DNA from: Niabella sp.
GTDB lineage: Bacteria > Bacteroidota > Bacteroidia > Chitinophagales > Chitinophagaceae
Length of the DNA: 64,000 nt
Direction: 5' to 3'
NCBI RefSeq assembly: GCF_030150205.1
Contig: NZ_JASLGT010000024.1
Coordinates: 62,001-126,000 of the forward strand
Both the position numbers and the translations under genes were made by a program. A model generated the notes under the pieces. That model was not told the DNA's origin. It searched no databases and saw only the letters and a program-made list of their open reading frames with translations. This document shows positions 28,020 to 36,152 of the stretch, piece by piece (the stretch's first letter is position 1; every line of letters starts with the position of its first letter).

Positions 28020-28625
28020 ATGGCAAACTGGATCAGTGTTTTTATAGAGCAGATCAGGAATACGGGTATTCTTGAATGGCTGGGCGCCGGTCTGGGCGCC
28101 GCAGAAGTATTGCTGGCAAAAGCCAATAAGGTTTGGCTGTACCCGGCCGGTATTCTTTCCGTTCTTATCAGCATTTATATATTTCTTACAGAAGGGCTGT
28201 ATGCCGAAAGTGCATTGAACCTGTATTACCTGGTGATGAGCATTTACGGATGGTGGTTCTGGGTGTTTAAACGCTCGGTAATACCGTTGCCCATTACCCG
28301 GGTTACCAAACAAGAATGGAATACCACCTTGTGGATCGCAGCAGGCGGATTCATTATCCTGTATTGCGTACTCCGGTACTTTACCGATTCTACGGTACCG
28401 GTTATGGACGCCTTTGTAAGCGCTACGGCCTGGGCCGGGATGTGGCTGCTGGCAAAACGGAAACTGGAAAACTGGATCCTGCTCAATATCAGCAATGCGG
28501 TGGCCATTCCACTTTTGTTTTATAAGCAGCTTCCGCTATATGCCCTGTTAACCCTTTTCTTATTTATCGTTGCGATCTTCGGCTATTTGGAGTGGAAACG
28601 CAGCCTTGAAAAAATTGAACAATAA
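28020..28625 (+). CDS. pnuT: PnuT-type thiamine transporter (PnuC family)
   Basis: About 201 residues with seven or so hydrophobic spans. The PnuC family is recognised by WLYPAGILSVLISIYIF, SALNLYYLVMSIYGWWFW and the C-terminal NISNAVAIPLLFYKQLPLYA. PnuC members carry nicotinamide riboside or thiamine; the TPP riboswitch directly upstream points to thiamine, hence the PnuT label. The ATG at 28020 is chosen because the frame upstream runs through the riboswitch. Its stop overlaps the next start (TAATG). Confidence 0.9.
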   Translation: MANWISVFIEQIRNTGILEWLGAGLGAAEVLLAKANKVWLYPAGILSVLISIYIFLTEGLYAESALNLYYLVMSIYGWWFWVFKRSVIPLPITRVTKQEWNTTLWIAAGGFIILYCVLRYFTDSTVPVMDAFVSATAWAGMWLLAKRKLENWILLNISNAVAIPLLFYKQLPLYALLTLFLFIVAIFGYLEWKRSLEKIEQ

Positions 28626-29704
28626 TGGATCAGCAAATAGCCGGGCAACTGGCGCATTTTACAAAAGAGGCCGATGAGCAGGCCCGCCTTACGCAGGAAC
28701 AGCTGGATATCATTCACCGTGAAAAATGGTTCCGGCTTTTCGTTCCCCGGTCGCAGAACGGACTGGAGCTGAGCCTGCCGGAAGGACTACGGATTGAAGA
28801 AGCATTGGCAAAAATCGATGGCAGCCTGGGTTGGACGGTTACGCTTTGCAGCGGTGCCACCCAGTTTACCGGGTACCTGCCGCCGTCGCTTACCGATGCC
28901 ATTTTTAAAGATCCTGCTGTTTGCTTTGGAGGCAACGGGGCATTAACAGGAATTGCAAGCGAAACCCCGGATGGCTACATCATAAATGGTTCCTGGAAAT
29001 ATGCCACAGGCGCACCTTATTGCACGCATTTTACAGCCAACTGTAAAATTGAAAAAGACGGCCAACTGCTTACCGATGAAGCCGGCGCCCCGGTTTACAG
29101 GTCCTTTTTATTTACCAGGGAAGAAGTTTCTGTTCAACAAGATTGGGATACGATGGGGCTGCGGGCCACCGCCAGTGAGCGATTTAATGTGAAGGACCAA
29201 TGGATTCCGAGGGAACGCAGTTTTACGATTCATCCATCGGCTGCCACCCTGCCGGGATTGGTTTACCGGTATCCCTTCCTGCAATTTGCGGAAACCACAC
29301 TTGCCGTTAACAGCCTTGGAATGGCCCGGCATTTTTTAGAGGCTGTTCAAAAATGGCTTCAGCCAAGACTGCTGCAGGAAGGTGCGCATTCCGCATCAGC
29401 GAGCCAGATCCGGCAAAAATGGCTGCAGGCCGATCATTACCTGCAAACCCTGCGCGGCCGCTTTTATGCCGCTGTTGATGATTCCTGGAATATTTTGTCA
29501 GGGCAGGGAACAATTCCGGAAGCGCTGCTGGCATCCATTTCACAACAAAGCCGGTTACTGGCGCGGGTGTCAAGGAAAATGGTTGCAGACCTGTATCCAT
29601 ATTGCGGTGTTAACGCCACGCAGAACGGTACAGAGCTCAACCAGATTTTCCGGGATATTTTTACAGCAAGCCAACACCTGTTGTTAAATGCTCCCGCAAA
29701 ATAA
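28625..29704 (+). CDS. Acyl-CoA dehydrogenase-like flavoprotein in a thiamine-regulated operon
   Basis: A 359-residue protein related to acyl-CoA dehydrogenases and group D flavin monooxygenases: an N-terminal helical part (LDIIHREKWFRLFVPRSQNG), a middle beta domain (GYIINGSWKYATGAPYCTHF, WDTMGLRATASERFNVKDQW) and a C-terminal four-helix bundle. No obvious catalytic Glu of classical dehydrogenases is identified. Its ATG shares a base with the pnuT stop codon, so it is translated with the transporter and should be under TPP control. A role in thiamine precursor handling is possible but is inference. Confidence 0.85.
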   Translation: MDQQIAGQLAHFTKEADEQARLTQEQLDIIHREKWFRLFVPRSQNGLELSLPEGLRIEEALAKIDGSLGWTVTLCSGATQFTGYLPPSLTDAIFKDPAVCFGGNGALTGIASETPDGYIINGSWKYATGAPYCTHFTANCKIEKDGQLLTDEAGAPVYRSFLFTREEVSVQQDWDTMGLRATASERFNVKDQWIPRERSFTIHPSAATLPGLVYRYPFLQFAETTLAVNSLGMARHFLEAVQKWLQPRLLQEGAHSASASQIRQKWLQADHYLQTLRGRFYAAVDDSWNILSGQGTIPEALLASISQQSRLLARVSRKMVADLYPYCGVNATQNGTELNQIFRDIFTASQHLLLNAPAK

Positions 29705-29706
29705 AA

Positions 29707-29726
29707 AAGGCCCCAAAAGGGGCTTT
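29707..29726. terminator. Bidirectional hairpin terminator
   Basis: A stem of 8 bp (AAGGCCCC with GGGGCTTT, one G-T pair) around an AAAA loop, directly after the acyl-CoA dehydrogenase-like gene. T and A runs on both sides let it serve the convergent small gene as well. Confidence 0.75.
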
Positions 29727-29760
29727 AATAGTATTAAAGGACGGTTTGTTTTAACGGAGC

Positions 29761-29949
29761 TTAAGATGCGGACGCTACATTATTGGGACTGGCTTGCTTT
29801 TTAAGGTTTGCCAGGCCATCTTTTACTTTGTTTCCCCAATCGGATACCCTGGTTTTAACATTTGTTTTCTGTTCCGGGGTCATTTTATACCAGGCCGCTG
29901 CAGCTGCCAGGCCCAGGGCCAGAAGCCCGTTTCTTGTATTCTTGTTCAT
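29761..29949 (-). CDS. Small YtxH-like protein
   Basis: 62 residues: a basic start, one Ala-rich hydrophobic segment (GLLALGLAAAAAWYKM), then an amphipathic stretch (TPEQKTNVKTRVSDWGNKVKDGLANLKKQ). This is the plan of YtxH-type small stress or envelope proteins, but the match is general. The ATG at 29949 is preferred to a TTG two codons upstream. Single gene, function unknown. Confidence 0.65.
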   Translation of the reverse strand: MNKNTRNGLLALGLAAAAAWYKMTPEQKTNVKTRVSDWGNKVKDGLANLKKQASPNNVASAS

Positions 29950-30128
29950 TTTCAAATATGTTTTATACAGTTAATGAATACCATTTTCCTCAAAAAACTG
30001 TGCCACAGTTCAGGAACAAGACATTGGCAAAAGCAAATTGCTGTTAAAATAGCCGGAAACCTTTTTCAAAGTTACCTGTTTTAATAATGTCCGGGCCCTG
30101 TGCTCCGGAAAAAGTTAAATTTTATTCA

Positions 30129-30689
30129 ATGATGAATTTCCAGGAATACCAGGATATCGTTCATGCGATCCTCACCACCGAAACACCGGCGCCTCCCTAT
30201 GACAATGCCGACTACTTCCAGTATACAAAAATGAACGGGTCCCGGATGAACCGCTGGCTCAAACAGAACCCGCTTACCGATGAAACAAAAGCTGTTTTAT
30301 CCTCCATCGGCCGGAAGCAGCAATGGGTGGTCATTACCGAACCCTGGTGTGGAGATGCGGCACATATTGTGCCCATTCTTTACCTGATGAGCCGGGTAAA
30401 CGACCAGATAGATTTTAAGCTCCAGCAAAGAGATTCCGGTTCTGAGATTGAAAAATATCTTACCAACAGCACCCGTTCCATTCCGATTTTGATCGTGCGC
30501 GATGAAAACGGCAATGATCTGTTTCACTGGGGGCCCAGACCAGCCGCGGCAAAAAAGGTATACGATGATCTAAAAGAAAAAAAAGCCGGTTTTGAGGAAA
30601 CAAAAATCGCTCTTCAGCAGGTGTATAACAGCGATAAAAGCATTGGCATTCAACAGGAGGTAACGGCCTTACTGGCTGCTCACCGCTAA
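30129..30689 (+). CDS. Thioredoxin-fold protein with WCGDA motif
   Basis: About 186 residues. Helical N-terminus, then a thioredoxin-like core around QWVVITEPWCGDAAHIVPIL and a cis-Pro segment STRSIPILIVRD. The motif has a single cysteine (WCGDA in place of WCGPC), which is normal for this Bacteroidota family and not a defect. A disulfide exchange role is therefore unlikely to be classical. The ATG at 30129 is chosen; an in-frame start at 30087 gives an unsupported extension. Confidence 0.82.
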   Translation: MMNFQEYQDIVHAILTTETPAPPYDNADYFQYTKMNGSRMNRWLKQNPLTDETKAVLSSIGRKQQWVVITEPWCGDAAHIVPILYLMSRVNDQIDFKLQQRDSGSEIEKYLTNSTRSIPILIVRDENGNDLFHWGPRPAAAKKVYDDLKEKKAGFEETKIALQQVYNSDKSIGIQQEVTALLAAHR

Positions 30690-30721
30690 AATCGGCCCAA
30701 CGCAGATTTTCCCTTTATCAT

Positions 30722-30729
30722 TACATTTG
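30722..30729 (+). promoter_or_regulatory. Promoter -7 box abutting acpH
   Basis: TACATTTG ends 4 nt before the ATG at 30734. A transcript starting about 7 nt after the box would be leaderless or nearly so. Confidence 0.5.
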
Positions 30730-30733
30730 TGGC

Positions 30734-31324
30734 ATGAATTTCCTGGCACATGCATACCTTTCATTCAATAACCCGGATGTTCTTGCAGGCAATATGATCA
30801 GCGACTTTGTGAAAGGAAGCCACCAGGAGGCGTATCCGCCGGGAGTCCGGGCGGGGATCCGGTTACACCGCGAAATTGATGCGTTTACCGATGCCCATCC
30901 TGTTACCATTGCCGCCAAACAGGTTTTCCGAAGCGAATACCGGTTGTACAGCGGCGCATTTATGGATGTGGTATATGATTACTTTCTGGCAAACGATACC
31001 CGGGAGTTCCCCCCGGGGGCGCTGGAGCGCTTCGCCCGCGATACCTATCACACGCTGGATGGTTATTTTGACCTGCTGCCGGAAGGTTTCCGGCAATTGT
31101 TTTATTACATGAAACAGCAAAACTGGTTATGCAACTACCGCGAGCCCCAGGGTATTTACAGAAGCTTTGCGGGACTTGTGCGCCGGGCAAAATATTTAAA
31201 CGATAGTCAGCCCGCTGAAAAAATATTTGCTGCAAACATTAAACGTTTGGGAGAGAACTACCGTCTGTTTTGGACAGACCTCAAACCTTTTGCAGAGGAA
31301 CAGTTTAAAAAATTGATGAATTAA
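30734..31324 (+). CDS. acpH: Acyl carrier protein phosphodiesterase (AcpH-like, DUF479)
   Basis: A 196-residue protein with the family opening MNFLAHAYLSFNNPDVLAGN and the metal-binding region ISDFVKG and LHREIDAFTDAHP, followed by YDYFLAND. AcpH removes the 4'-phosphopantetheine arm from acyl carrier protein in a metal-dependent reaction; the HD-like fold ligands (His 7, Asp 24, His/Asp of HREID) are present. Followed closely (13 nt) by two DUF2911 genes, with no evident functional link. Confidence 0.9.
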   Translation: MNFLAHAYLSFNNPDVLAGNMISDFVKGSHQEAYPPGVRAGIRLHREIDAFTDAHPVTIAAKQVFRSEYRLYSGAFMDVVYDYFLANDTREFPPGALERFARDTYHTLDGYFDLLPEGFRQLFYYMKQQNWLCNYREPQGIYRSFAGLVRRAKYLNDSQPAEKIFAANIKRLGENYRLFWTDLKPFAEEQFKKLMN

Positions 31325-31337
31325 AATACGATCCGTT

Positions 31338-31898
31338 ATGATGAAATATGTATTGATGATGGCGATGGGCTTCTTTTTTCATATAGCCGCTAACAGCCAA
31401 TCCTGGATACCGGTTGATAAATCGCCCATGGACCAGATCTATTTTCCGGTTGATTATCCCTCAAAAAAGATCAGGGGCACCAGCGAGCCTTTGCGCATGC
31501 GGGTCATCTACAGCCGTCCGGCAAAAAACAATCGTAAGATATTTAACTCCGACATTGTTCCCTATGGCAAGGTTTGGCGTTTGGGTGCAAACGAAGCTAC
31601 AGAGATCCAGTTTTTTACACCTGCGGTAATCGGAGGTAAAAAAGTGGCCCCGGGCCGGTATACCGTCTATTGCATTCCCACCGAAAAGGAATGGACCTTT
31701 ATTGTAAATAAGGACACAGATGCCTGGGGCGCCTTTAACTATGATGCGGCAAAAGATGTGGTTCGGGTGTCGGTACCGGTAGAGGAGTTGAAAGATCCGG
31801 TCGAATTCCTGACCATTGATTTTGAAAAAAGCGGATCAACCGTTAACTTGGCCATCGAATGGGATCAGAAGAAAGCATCCCTGCCTATTAATTTTTAA
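31338..31898 (+). CDS. DUF2911 family secreted protein (copy 1)
   Basis: A 186-residue protein with a signal peptide (MKYVLMMAMGFFFHIAANSQS). DUF2911 signatures are clear: MRVIYSRPAKNNRKIF, VWRLGANEATEI, GRYTVYCIPTEKEWT and NKDTDAWG. The domain's function is unknown; it appears in secreted and membrane-bound proteins of Bacteroidota. It is followed 9 nt later by a lipoprotein paralogue. A double ATG at 31338/31341 makes the exact start uncertain by one residue. Confidence 0.9.
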   Translation: MMKYVLMMAMGFFFHIAANSQSWIPVDKSPMDQIYFPVDYPSKKIRGTSEPLRMRVIYSRPAKNNRKIFNSDIVPYGKVWRLGANEATEIQFFTPAVIGGKKVAPGRYTVYCIPTEKEWTFIVNKDTDAWGAFNYDAAKDVVRVSVPVEELKDPVEFLTIDFEKSGSTVNLAIEWDQKKASLPINF

Positions 31899-31907
31899 CT
31901 ATAACGA

Positions 31908-32549
31908 ATGAACTGTATCAAGGGCAGATGGTTCCTGCTTGCCGGCTTCGCATTACTGGTTGCCTGTAATCAGAAGCCCGAATCGAAGCGTACACAGCCT
32001 GTGTCAAACGTAGCCCCCTCCGGGGGGATGCAACCGGTAAATGCCCCCAATCCTTATGAGCCGGTTGACGTATCCCCGCTGGACATGAGCTACTACCCGG
32101 TTCACTACCCATTGCAGAAAATGAGCGGCATCGCCACCGAAAAACCCGTGATGCGTGTGATCTATAGCCGGCCGCATCTCCAGGGGCGTTCCCTGTTCGG
32201 TTCGGTGCTTAAATATGACCAGCCCTGGCGGATGGGTGCCAATGAAGCTACAGAGCTGGATGTGTTCCGCCCCGTTTATCTCAGTAACAAAAAAATTGAG
32301 CCCGGACGGTATACGCTTTACAGCATTCCGCATGAAAAAAGCTGGACAATTGTACTTAATAAAGACCTGGACACCTGGGGTCTGCGGCAGGATAGCACCC
32401 AGGATCTTTTACGGGTAGAAGTGCCCTCAACAGATGATAACCCAATGGTTGAATACTTTACAATGGTTTTTCAGCGGGCAGATACGGGAGCGAACCTGAT
32501 CGTTGCTTGGGGGAGAACGCTTGTAAAACTACCATTTGTCATAAAATAA
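31908..32549 (+). CDS. DUF2911 family lipoprotein (copy 2)
   Basis: A 213-residue paralogue of the preceding protein, with a lipoprotein signal (FLLAGFALLVAC, Cys near 20) and a Pro/Asn-rich linker. The domain repeats MRVIYSRPHLQGRSLF, PWRMGANEATEL, GRYTLYSIPHEKSWT and NKDLDTWG. The two copies therefore differ mainly in anchoring: one free, one lipid-tethered. They form an operon ended by a strong terminator. Biochemical role unknown. Confidence 0.9.
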   Translation: MNCIKGRWFLLAGFALLVACNQKPESKRTQPVSNVAPSGGMQPVNAPNPYEPVDVSPLDMSYYPVHYPLQKMSGIATEKPVMRVIYSRPHLQGRSLFGSVLKYDQPWRMGANEATELDVFRPVYLSNKKIEPGRYTLYSIPHEKSWTIVLNKDLDTWGLRQDSTQDLLRVEVPSTDDNPMVEYFTMVFQRADTGANLIVAWGRTLVKLPFVIK

Positions 32550-32551
32550 AG

Positions 32552-32581
32552 AAGGAGCAGAACGGCCGTTCTGCTCCTTTT
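32552..32581 (+). terminator. Rho-independent terminator of the DUF2911 pair
   Basis: A perfect 28-nt palindrome (12+ bp stem, AAGGAGCAGAACGG with its complement) right after the stop, then TTTT. The near absence of a loop is unusual; the central GGCC would form the turn. Confidence 0.85.
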
Positions 32582-32622
32582 CCATATCATTACACCGGAA
32601 GATCCGGTTAAAGGGGCCGATA

Positions 32623-33072
32623 TCAGCGATCGGCTCTTTTGTATTTTACAACCTGCGTAATGCTTCCGCTGTTATCAACCGTTACATTATACATATTCCG
32701 GCTATCATTTACAACCAAATGATAGTTGACACCTTCGCTGTCGCTTACTTCTGTAACCCCTGCAATTTCTTTTCCATCATATTTTTTCCGGATCTGGTAC
32801 AATACATGAGAAGGCAGTTCACTTTCTTTATAGTAACGGATCGTGCGGATCAGGGTTCCGTTATTGTCGATCATCACCCGGGTAGATACGGATCCCAAAC
32901 GGAAGCTCGCCTGGCTATAGGTAGCCGTAGTAGCCCATTGTACATTTTGTGCATCGGAAAACACCTGGTTAAATGTTTTGATTACTTTTTCATTCACAGC
33001 AGGATTGGTGGGCACAGCGGCCATGGCGTTTAAACCCAGAGAAAGAACGGCGGTAAGAATAAAGAGTTTCAT
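32623..33072 (-). CDS. Secreted PepSY-like (BLIP-like) protein, copy A
   Basis: A 149-residue protein with a signal peptide (MKLFILTAVLSLGLNAMA). The mature part fits PepSY-like/BLIP-like domains common in Bacteroidota: TFNQVFSDAQNVQW, SFRLGSVSTRVMIDNNGTL, YYKESELPSHV and YHLVVNDSRNMYNVTVD. These small periplasmic domains have an unknown role. About 107 of 149 residues are identical to the protein at 33858-34307, counted by eye, so the two are recent duplicates. Convergent with the DUF2911 operon. Confidence 0.85.
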   Translation of the reverse strand: MKLFILTAVLSLGLNAMAAVPTNPAVNEKVIKTFNQVFSDAQNVQWATTATYSQASFRLGSVSTRVMIDNNGTLIRTIRYYKESELPSHVLYQIRKKYDGKEIAGVTEVSDSEGVNYHLVVNDSRNMYNVTVDNSGSITQVVKYKRADR

Positions 33073-33129
33073 TTTTTAAAGTTTTATGCCGGGCTGCCGG
33101 CGGTTTACGTTTTTATTGCTTTGTTGAAA

Positions 33130-33161
33130 CAAAAATAGCGTCAGATCCCGCCCCGGGTCAA
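33130..33161 (-). promoter_or_regulatory. Promoter of PepSY-like copy A
   Basis: On the minus strand, TTG (33161-33159, within GCTTGAC) is followed 21 nt later by TATTTTTG (33137-33130). Both halves of the Bacteroidota promoter are present at about the expected spacing, 57 nt before the ATG. Confidence 0.6.
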
Positions 33162-33857
33162 GCGCTTTGCGGCTGATCACAAGAAAATGCGGGTGAATGG
33201 TTGTTTTTCACGGATGAAAAAAAACGCCGGATGTTCACCGACACGCGTTCAGCTCCTCGTAGCCAAAGACCATGCTCATGCCGTCATTATACCGGTCTGT
33301 GACAGATTGCTGATTTGATAGCCGGATCAGGAAGGCGGAGTTATCTTTTTATTACATAAAACATTTCCCGGGCGAAAACAAATTGCTCTATGCTTCAATG
33401 CGATGATCCCTTCTGCTGTAGTTGCCGGTGTATATCCTGAAATATACAGAGCGTTTCTTTGTCTTAATAACAAAAGTTATTGAAGTCTCCGGTATTGAAA
33501 CCGGATATCAGGATGATTCTATATTTCTAATTTAATAAAGCCACAACACCACAATGCGCTGTCACGTTTCAGCATAGCTATCATAGCAGATGTATCCAGC
33601 CGATGTAGTATCAAAAATCAATTTACAGGGTGTTGTTATTATTATGCAGAATACGCGCAGCATCTATTTCCCAAACAGCTCTTCCCGAATATGGGAGCAA
33701 GTTGCCAATGAATGTGTATATGCGGGATTGCACAGTGCCGTATAACGGAACCGGTGCAGGGCAAGCGGCACGAAGCCTTTATATAAAAAAAAAGGGAGAG
33801 AACAAGAATGTTCCACTCCGTATTATACATGAGAAATGTCTGAGTTGTGAAGAGGGA
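33162..33857. other. Long intergenic region between two paralogues, no gene seen
   Basis: Almost 700 bp upstream of copy A and downstream of copy B. Small stems occur (TGTATAT/ATATACA near 33430-33450; CCGGT/ACCGG near 33490-33503), but no T-tracts or promoter boxes of note. A plus-strand frame at 33630-34046 overlaps copy B in antisense and has no support. The length may reflect the duplication event. Confidence 0.45.
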
Positions 33858-34307
33858 TTAAATATCGCCCCTCTTATATTTTGCTGTTTGCATAACGCCT
33901 CCCTCATTATCAGCTGTAACATTATAAATGCTCCGGCTATCGCGTATTACAATGAAATAATTGACGCCTTCACTATTGGTTACTTCAGTAACACCATATA
34001 TTTCCTTGCCATCATATTTCTTTTTAATCTTATACAGAATATTTGAAGGCAGGTTATTTTCTTTATAGTAGCGAATGGTACGCACCAGGGTTCCGTTGTT
34101 GTCGATTACCGCGCGGGTAGATACAGAGCCCGACCGGAAGCTGGCTTCGTTATACTCCGCCGTTGTATTCCACTGTACATCCCTTGCGTTAGAGAATACG
34201 TCTTTAAATGTTTTTAATACTTTTTCGTTCACAGTAGGATTTACAGTAACAGCAGCCATTGCGTTTAATCCCAGGGAAAGCGCGGCAGTAAGAATAAAGA
34301 GTTTCAT
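33858..34307 (-). CDS. Secreted PepSY-like (BLIP-like) protein, copy B
   Basis: A 149-residue duplicate of the protein at 32623-33072, same length and with no gaps needed in the alignment. Signal MKLFILTAALSLGLNAMA; core TFKDVFSNARDVQW, VSTRAVIDNNGTL, YYKENNLPSNI, NYFIVIRDSRSIYNV. Most differences lie in the last 35 residues (about 15 of 42). Its promoter also resembles that of copy A (GCTTGAC plus a TAnnTTTG box), so both genes probably respond to the same signals unless small differences matter. Confidence 0.85.
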   Translation of the reverse strand: MKLFILTAALSLGLNAMAAVTVNPTVNEKVLKTFKDVFSNARDVQWNTTAEYNEASFRSGSVSTRAVIDNNGTLVRTIRYYKENNLPSNILYKIKKKYDGKEIYGVTEVTNSEGVNYFIVIRDSRSIYNVTADNEGGVMQTAKYKRGDI

Positions 34308-34367
34308 TTTTAAAAATTTTATACCTCAGGGAGAGGCGGTTTAAGTTCTTTTATTGGTTTGTTTAGT

Positions 34368-34400
34368 CAAAAGTAGATCGGGTTGTACCTTCTGTCAAGC
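34368..34400 (-). promoter_or_regulatory. Promoter of PepSY-like copy B
   Basis: Minus strand: GCTTGAC (TTG at 34398-34396) followed after 20 nt by TACTTTTG (34375-34368). Both boxes match consensus and the -33 surroundings match those of copy A. Confidence 0.6.
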
Positions 34401-34686
34401 GGTATGTGGCAGAATACCAAAGAAAAGGGGTGAATGGCGGATTTCTCCGGGTAAAACCTCCAATTTTCTCGTGACCGTAGCTCATTTTTGACTTTTTTCG
34501 ATCCCTGCCGGAATCATTTAAACGCGTTTCTATATATAAGTCGCAACAACTGATCAGATGTTACAGCCGGCAGGTAAAAAAAATGTTAAGTCTTTCTTAA
34601 TTAGGCAGGACGCCTATTTACGAACGTTCCGTAGTTTTGCGTACCGGTCAGCAATCTCCTCCTATGGTTTCACCCGCTGCAATGCC
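34399..34686. other. Divergent intergenic region, no gene seen
   Basis: About 290 bp between the copy B promoter and that of the trans-sulfuration gene. No SAM riboswitch signature could be recognised upstream of the PLP enzyme, although such control would be plausible for its pathway. Mostly AT-rich with a T-rich stretch near 34480-34500. Confidence 0.4.
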
Positions 34687-34694
34687 TACCTTTG
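34687..34694 (+). promoter_or_regulatory. Promoter -7 box for the trans-sulfuration enzyme
   Basis: TACCTTTG, 21 nt before the ATG at 34716. A TTG start at 34692 would lie inside the box, so the ATG is used. Confidence 0.5.
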
Positions 34695-34715
34695 TTTCCC
34701 ATAATAAGATCAACT

Positions 34716-35855
34716 ATGAAGCTGAATACAAAGATCATTCATGCAGGTGTGCAACCGGACCCTTCCACAGGTGCCATTATGACCCCTATTTTTCAAACGT
34801 CCACATTTGTACAATCTGGTCCCAATCAACACCAGGGATACGATTATTCAAGAGCAGGAAATCCTACACGTACAGCATTGGAGCAATCGCTGGCAGCACT
34901 GGAAAATGCGCAGCACGCACTTGCCTTCAGCAGCGGGGTTGCTGCTACCGAAAGCGTAATCAAGCTTTTGAAGCCCGGGGATGAGGTGATTGCCGCTAAC
35001 GACATGTATGGTGGTACGTACCGGTTGTTTTCAAAGATCTGGGAAGATTTCGGCATTAAATTTATTTATACTGATACGACGCAGACGGAGCTGGTAGCCC
35101 GTGCAGTAACCAGCCACACAAAGCTGATCTGGATCGAAACACCTACCAATCCGCTGATGAACATTACGGATATTGCCGCTGTGGCGGAAATTGCAAAAAA
35201 AGCCGGTGCCCTGCTCTGCGTTGATAATACCTTCGCTTCTCCTTATCTGCAAAATCCCATCGACCTGGGAGCCGATATTGTGATGCATTCGGCTACAAAA
35301 TACCTGGGCGGACACAGCGATGTGGTGATGGGGGCCCTGATGTTTAATGGCGACGCTCTTCGGGAACGCTTATTCTTTATCCAGAAAAGCAGCGGGGCCG
35401 TACCCGGACCGATGGATTGTTTCCTGGTGCTTCGTGGTATTAAAACCCTGCATGTCCGGTTACAGCGTCACTGTGAAAATGGAAGAAAGATAGCAGCATT
35501 CCTGGCCACCCACGAAAAAGTAAAAAAAGTATACTGGTGCGGTTTTGAAGATCAGCCAGGCTATGCGATTGCAAAAAAGCAGATGCGCGACTTTGGAGGA
35601 ATGATGAGCTTTGAATTGAAAGACGACTCCATGGAAGCTGCTACAGGCGTACTAACCGCTACAAAAGTATTTGCCCTGGCAGAGAGCCTGGGTGGTGTAG
35701 AATCGCTGATTAACCACCCTGCTACGATGACGCATGCTTCTATTCCCCGCGAAGAACGTATTAAAAACGGCTTGAGTGATTCCCTGATCCGTTTGAGCGT
35801 GGGTATTGAAGATGCAGACGATCTGATCGAAGATCTGCGGCAGGCCATCGGCTAA
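34716..35855 (+). CDS. Cystathionine gamma-synthase/beta-lyase family PLP enzyme
   Basis: About 379 residues, full length for the Cys/Met metabolism PLP family. Opening KLNTKIIHAGVQPDPSTGAI, the PLP phosphate-binding SSGVAATES, the segment IETPTNPLMNITDI, D in VDNTFASPYLQNP, and the Schiff-base lysine in HSATKYLGGHSD. The C-terminus SVGIEDADDLIEDL is typical. Members act as cystathionine gamma-synthase, gamma-lyase or homocysteine-forming enzymes; the sequence alone does not decide which. A terminator follows, so it is probably transcribed alone. Confidence 0.95.
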   Translation: MKLNTKIIHAGVQPDPSTGAIMTPIFQTSTFVQSGPNQHQGYDYSRAGNPTRTALEQSLAALENAQHALAFSSGVAATESVIKLLKPGDEVIAANDMYGGTYRLFSKIWEDFGIKFIYTDTTQTELVARAVTSHTKLIWIETPTNPLMNITDIAAVAEIAKKAGALLCVDNTFASPYLQNPIDLGADIVMHSATKYLGGHSDVVMGALMFNGDALRERLFFIQKSSGAVPGPMDCFLVLRGIKTLHVRLQRHCENGRKIAAFLATHEKVKKVYWCGFEDQPGYAIAKKQMRDFGGMMSFELKDDSMEAATGVLTATKVFALAESLGGVESLINHPATMTHASIPREERIKNGLSDSLIRLSVGIEDADDLIEDLRQAIG

Positions 35856-35901
35856 CCGCAGGGTGCAATCGGCTTCACTAAAATCATTGAATACATTGAT
35901 G

Positions 35902-35946
35902 ACTGCATCCAACGTGATCAAATGCGCGTTGGATGCAGTTTTTTTT
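35902..35946 (+). terminator. Rho-independent terminator of the trans-sulfuration gene
   Basis: A perfect 13-bp stem (ACTGCATCCAACG, 35902-35914, with 35927-35939) and a 12-nt loop, followed by eight T. Confidence 0.92.
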
Positions 35947-36152
35947 GCGCCGCGATCCGGATATATTAAACGAAGATGCCGGTGCTCGATGATCTTGTTT
36001 GCGCATACAAAAACCGCAGCGAAGATGGTAGTTCTCACCCGGTTCAATAAGCCGAGGCCGGGTATTAATTTTTCCTTCAGATCCTCTAAAATTGATATTC
36101 TCTCCTGCAAACCAACTATCTTGCAGCCAATTGGTCAATTAAAGATCATTTT

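Noticed and set aside
30129..30689. WCGDA motif as a broken thioredoxin active site
   Set aside because: The single-cysteine form is the normal state of this Bacteroidota family, not a mutation specific to this gene.
33630..34046. 138-codon plus-strand frame
   Set aside because: Half of it is antisense to the PepSY-like copy B, with no signal, motif or promoter.
34399..34686. SAM riboswitch before the trans-sulfuration gene
   Set aside because: Expected on biological grounds, but none of the conserved SAM aptamer segments could be recognised.
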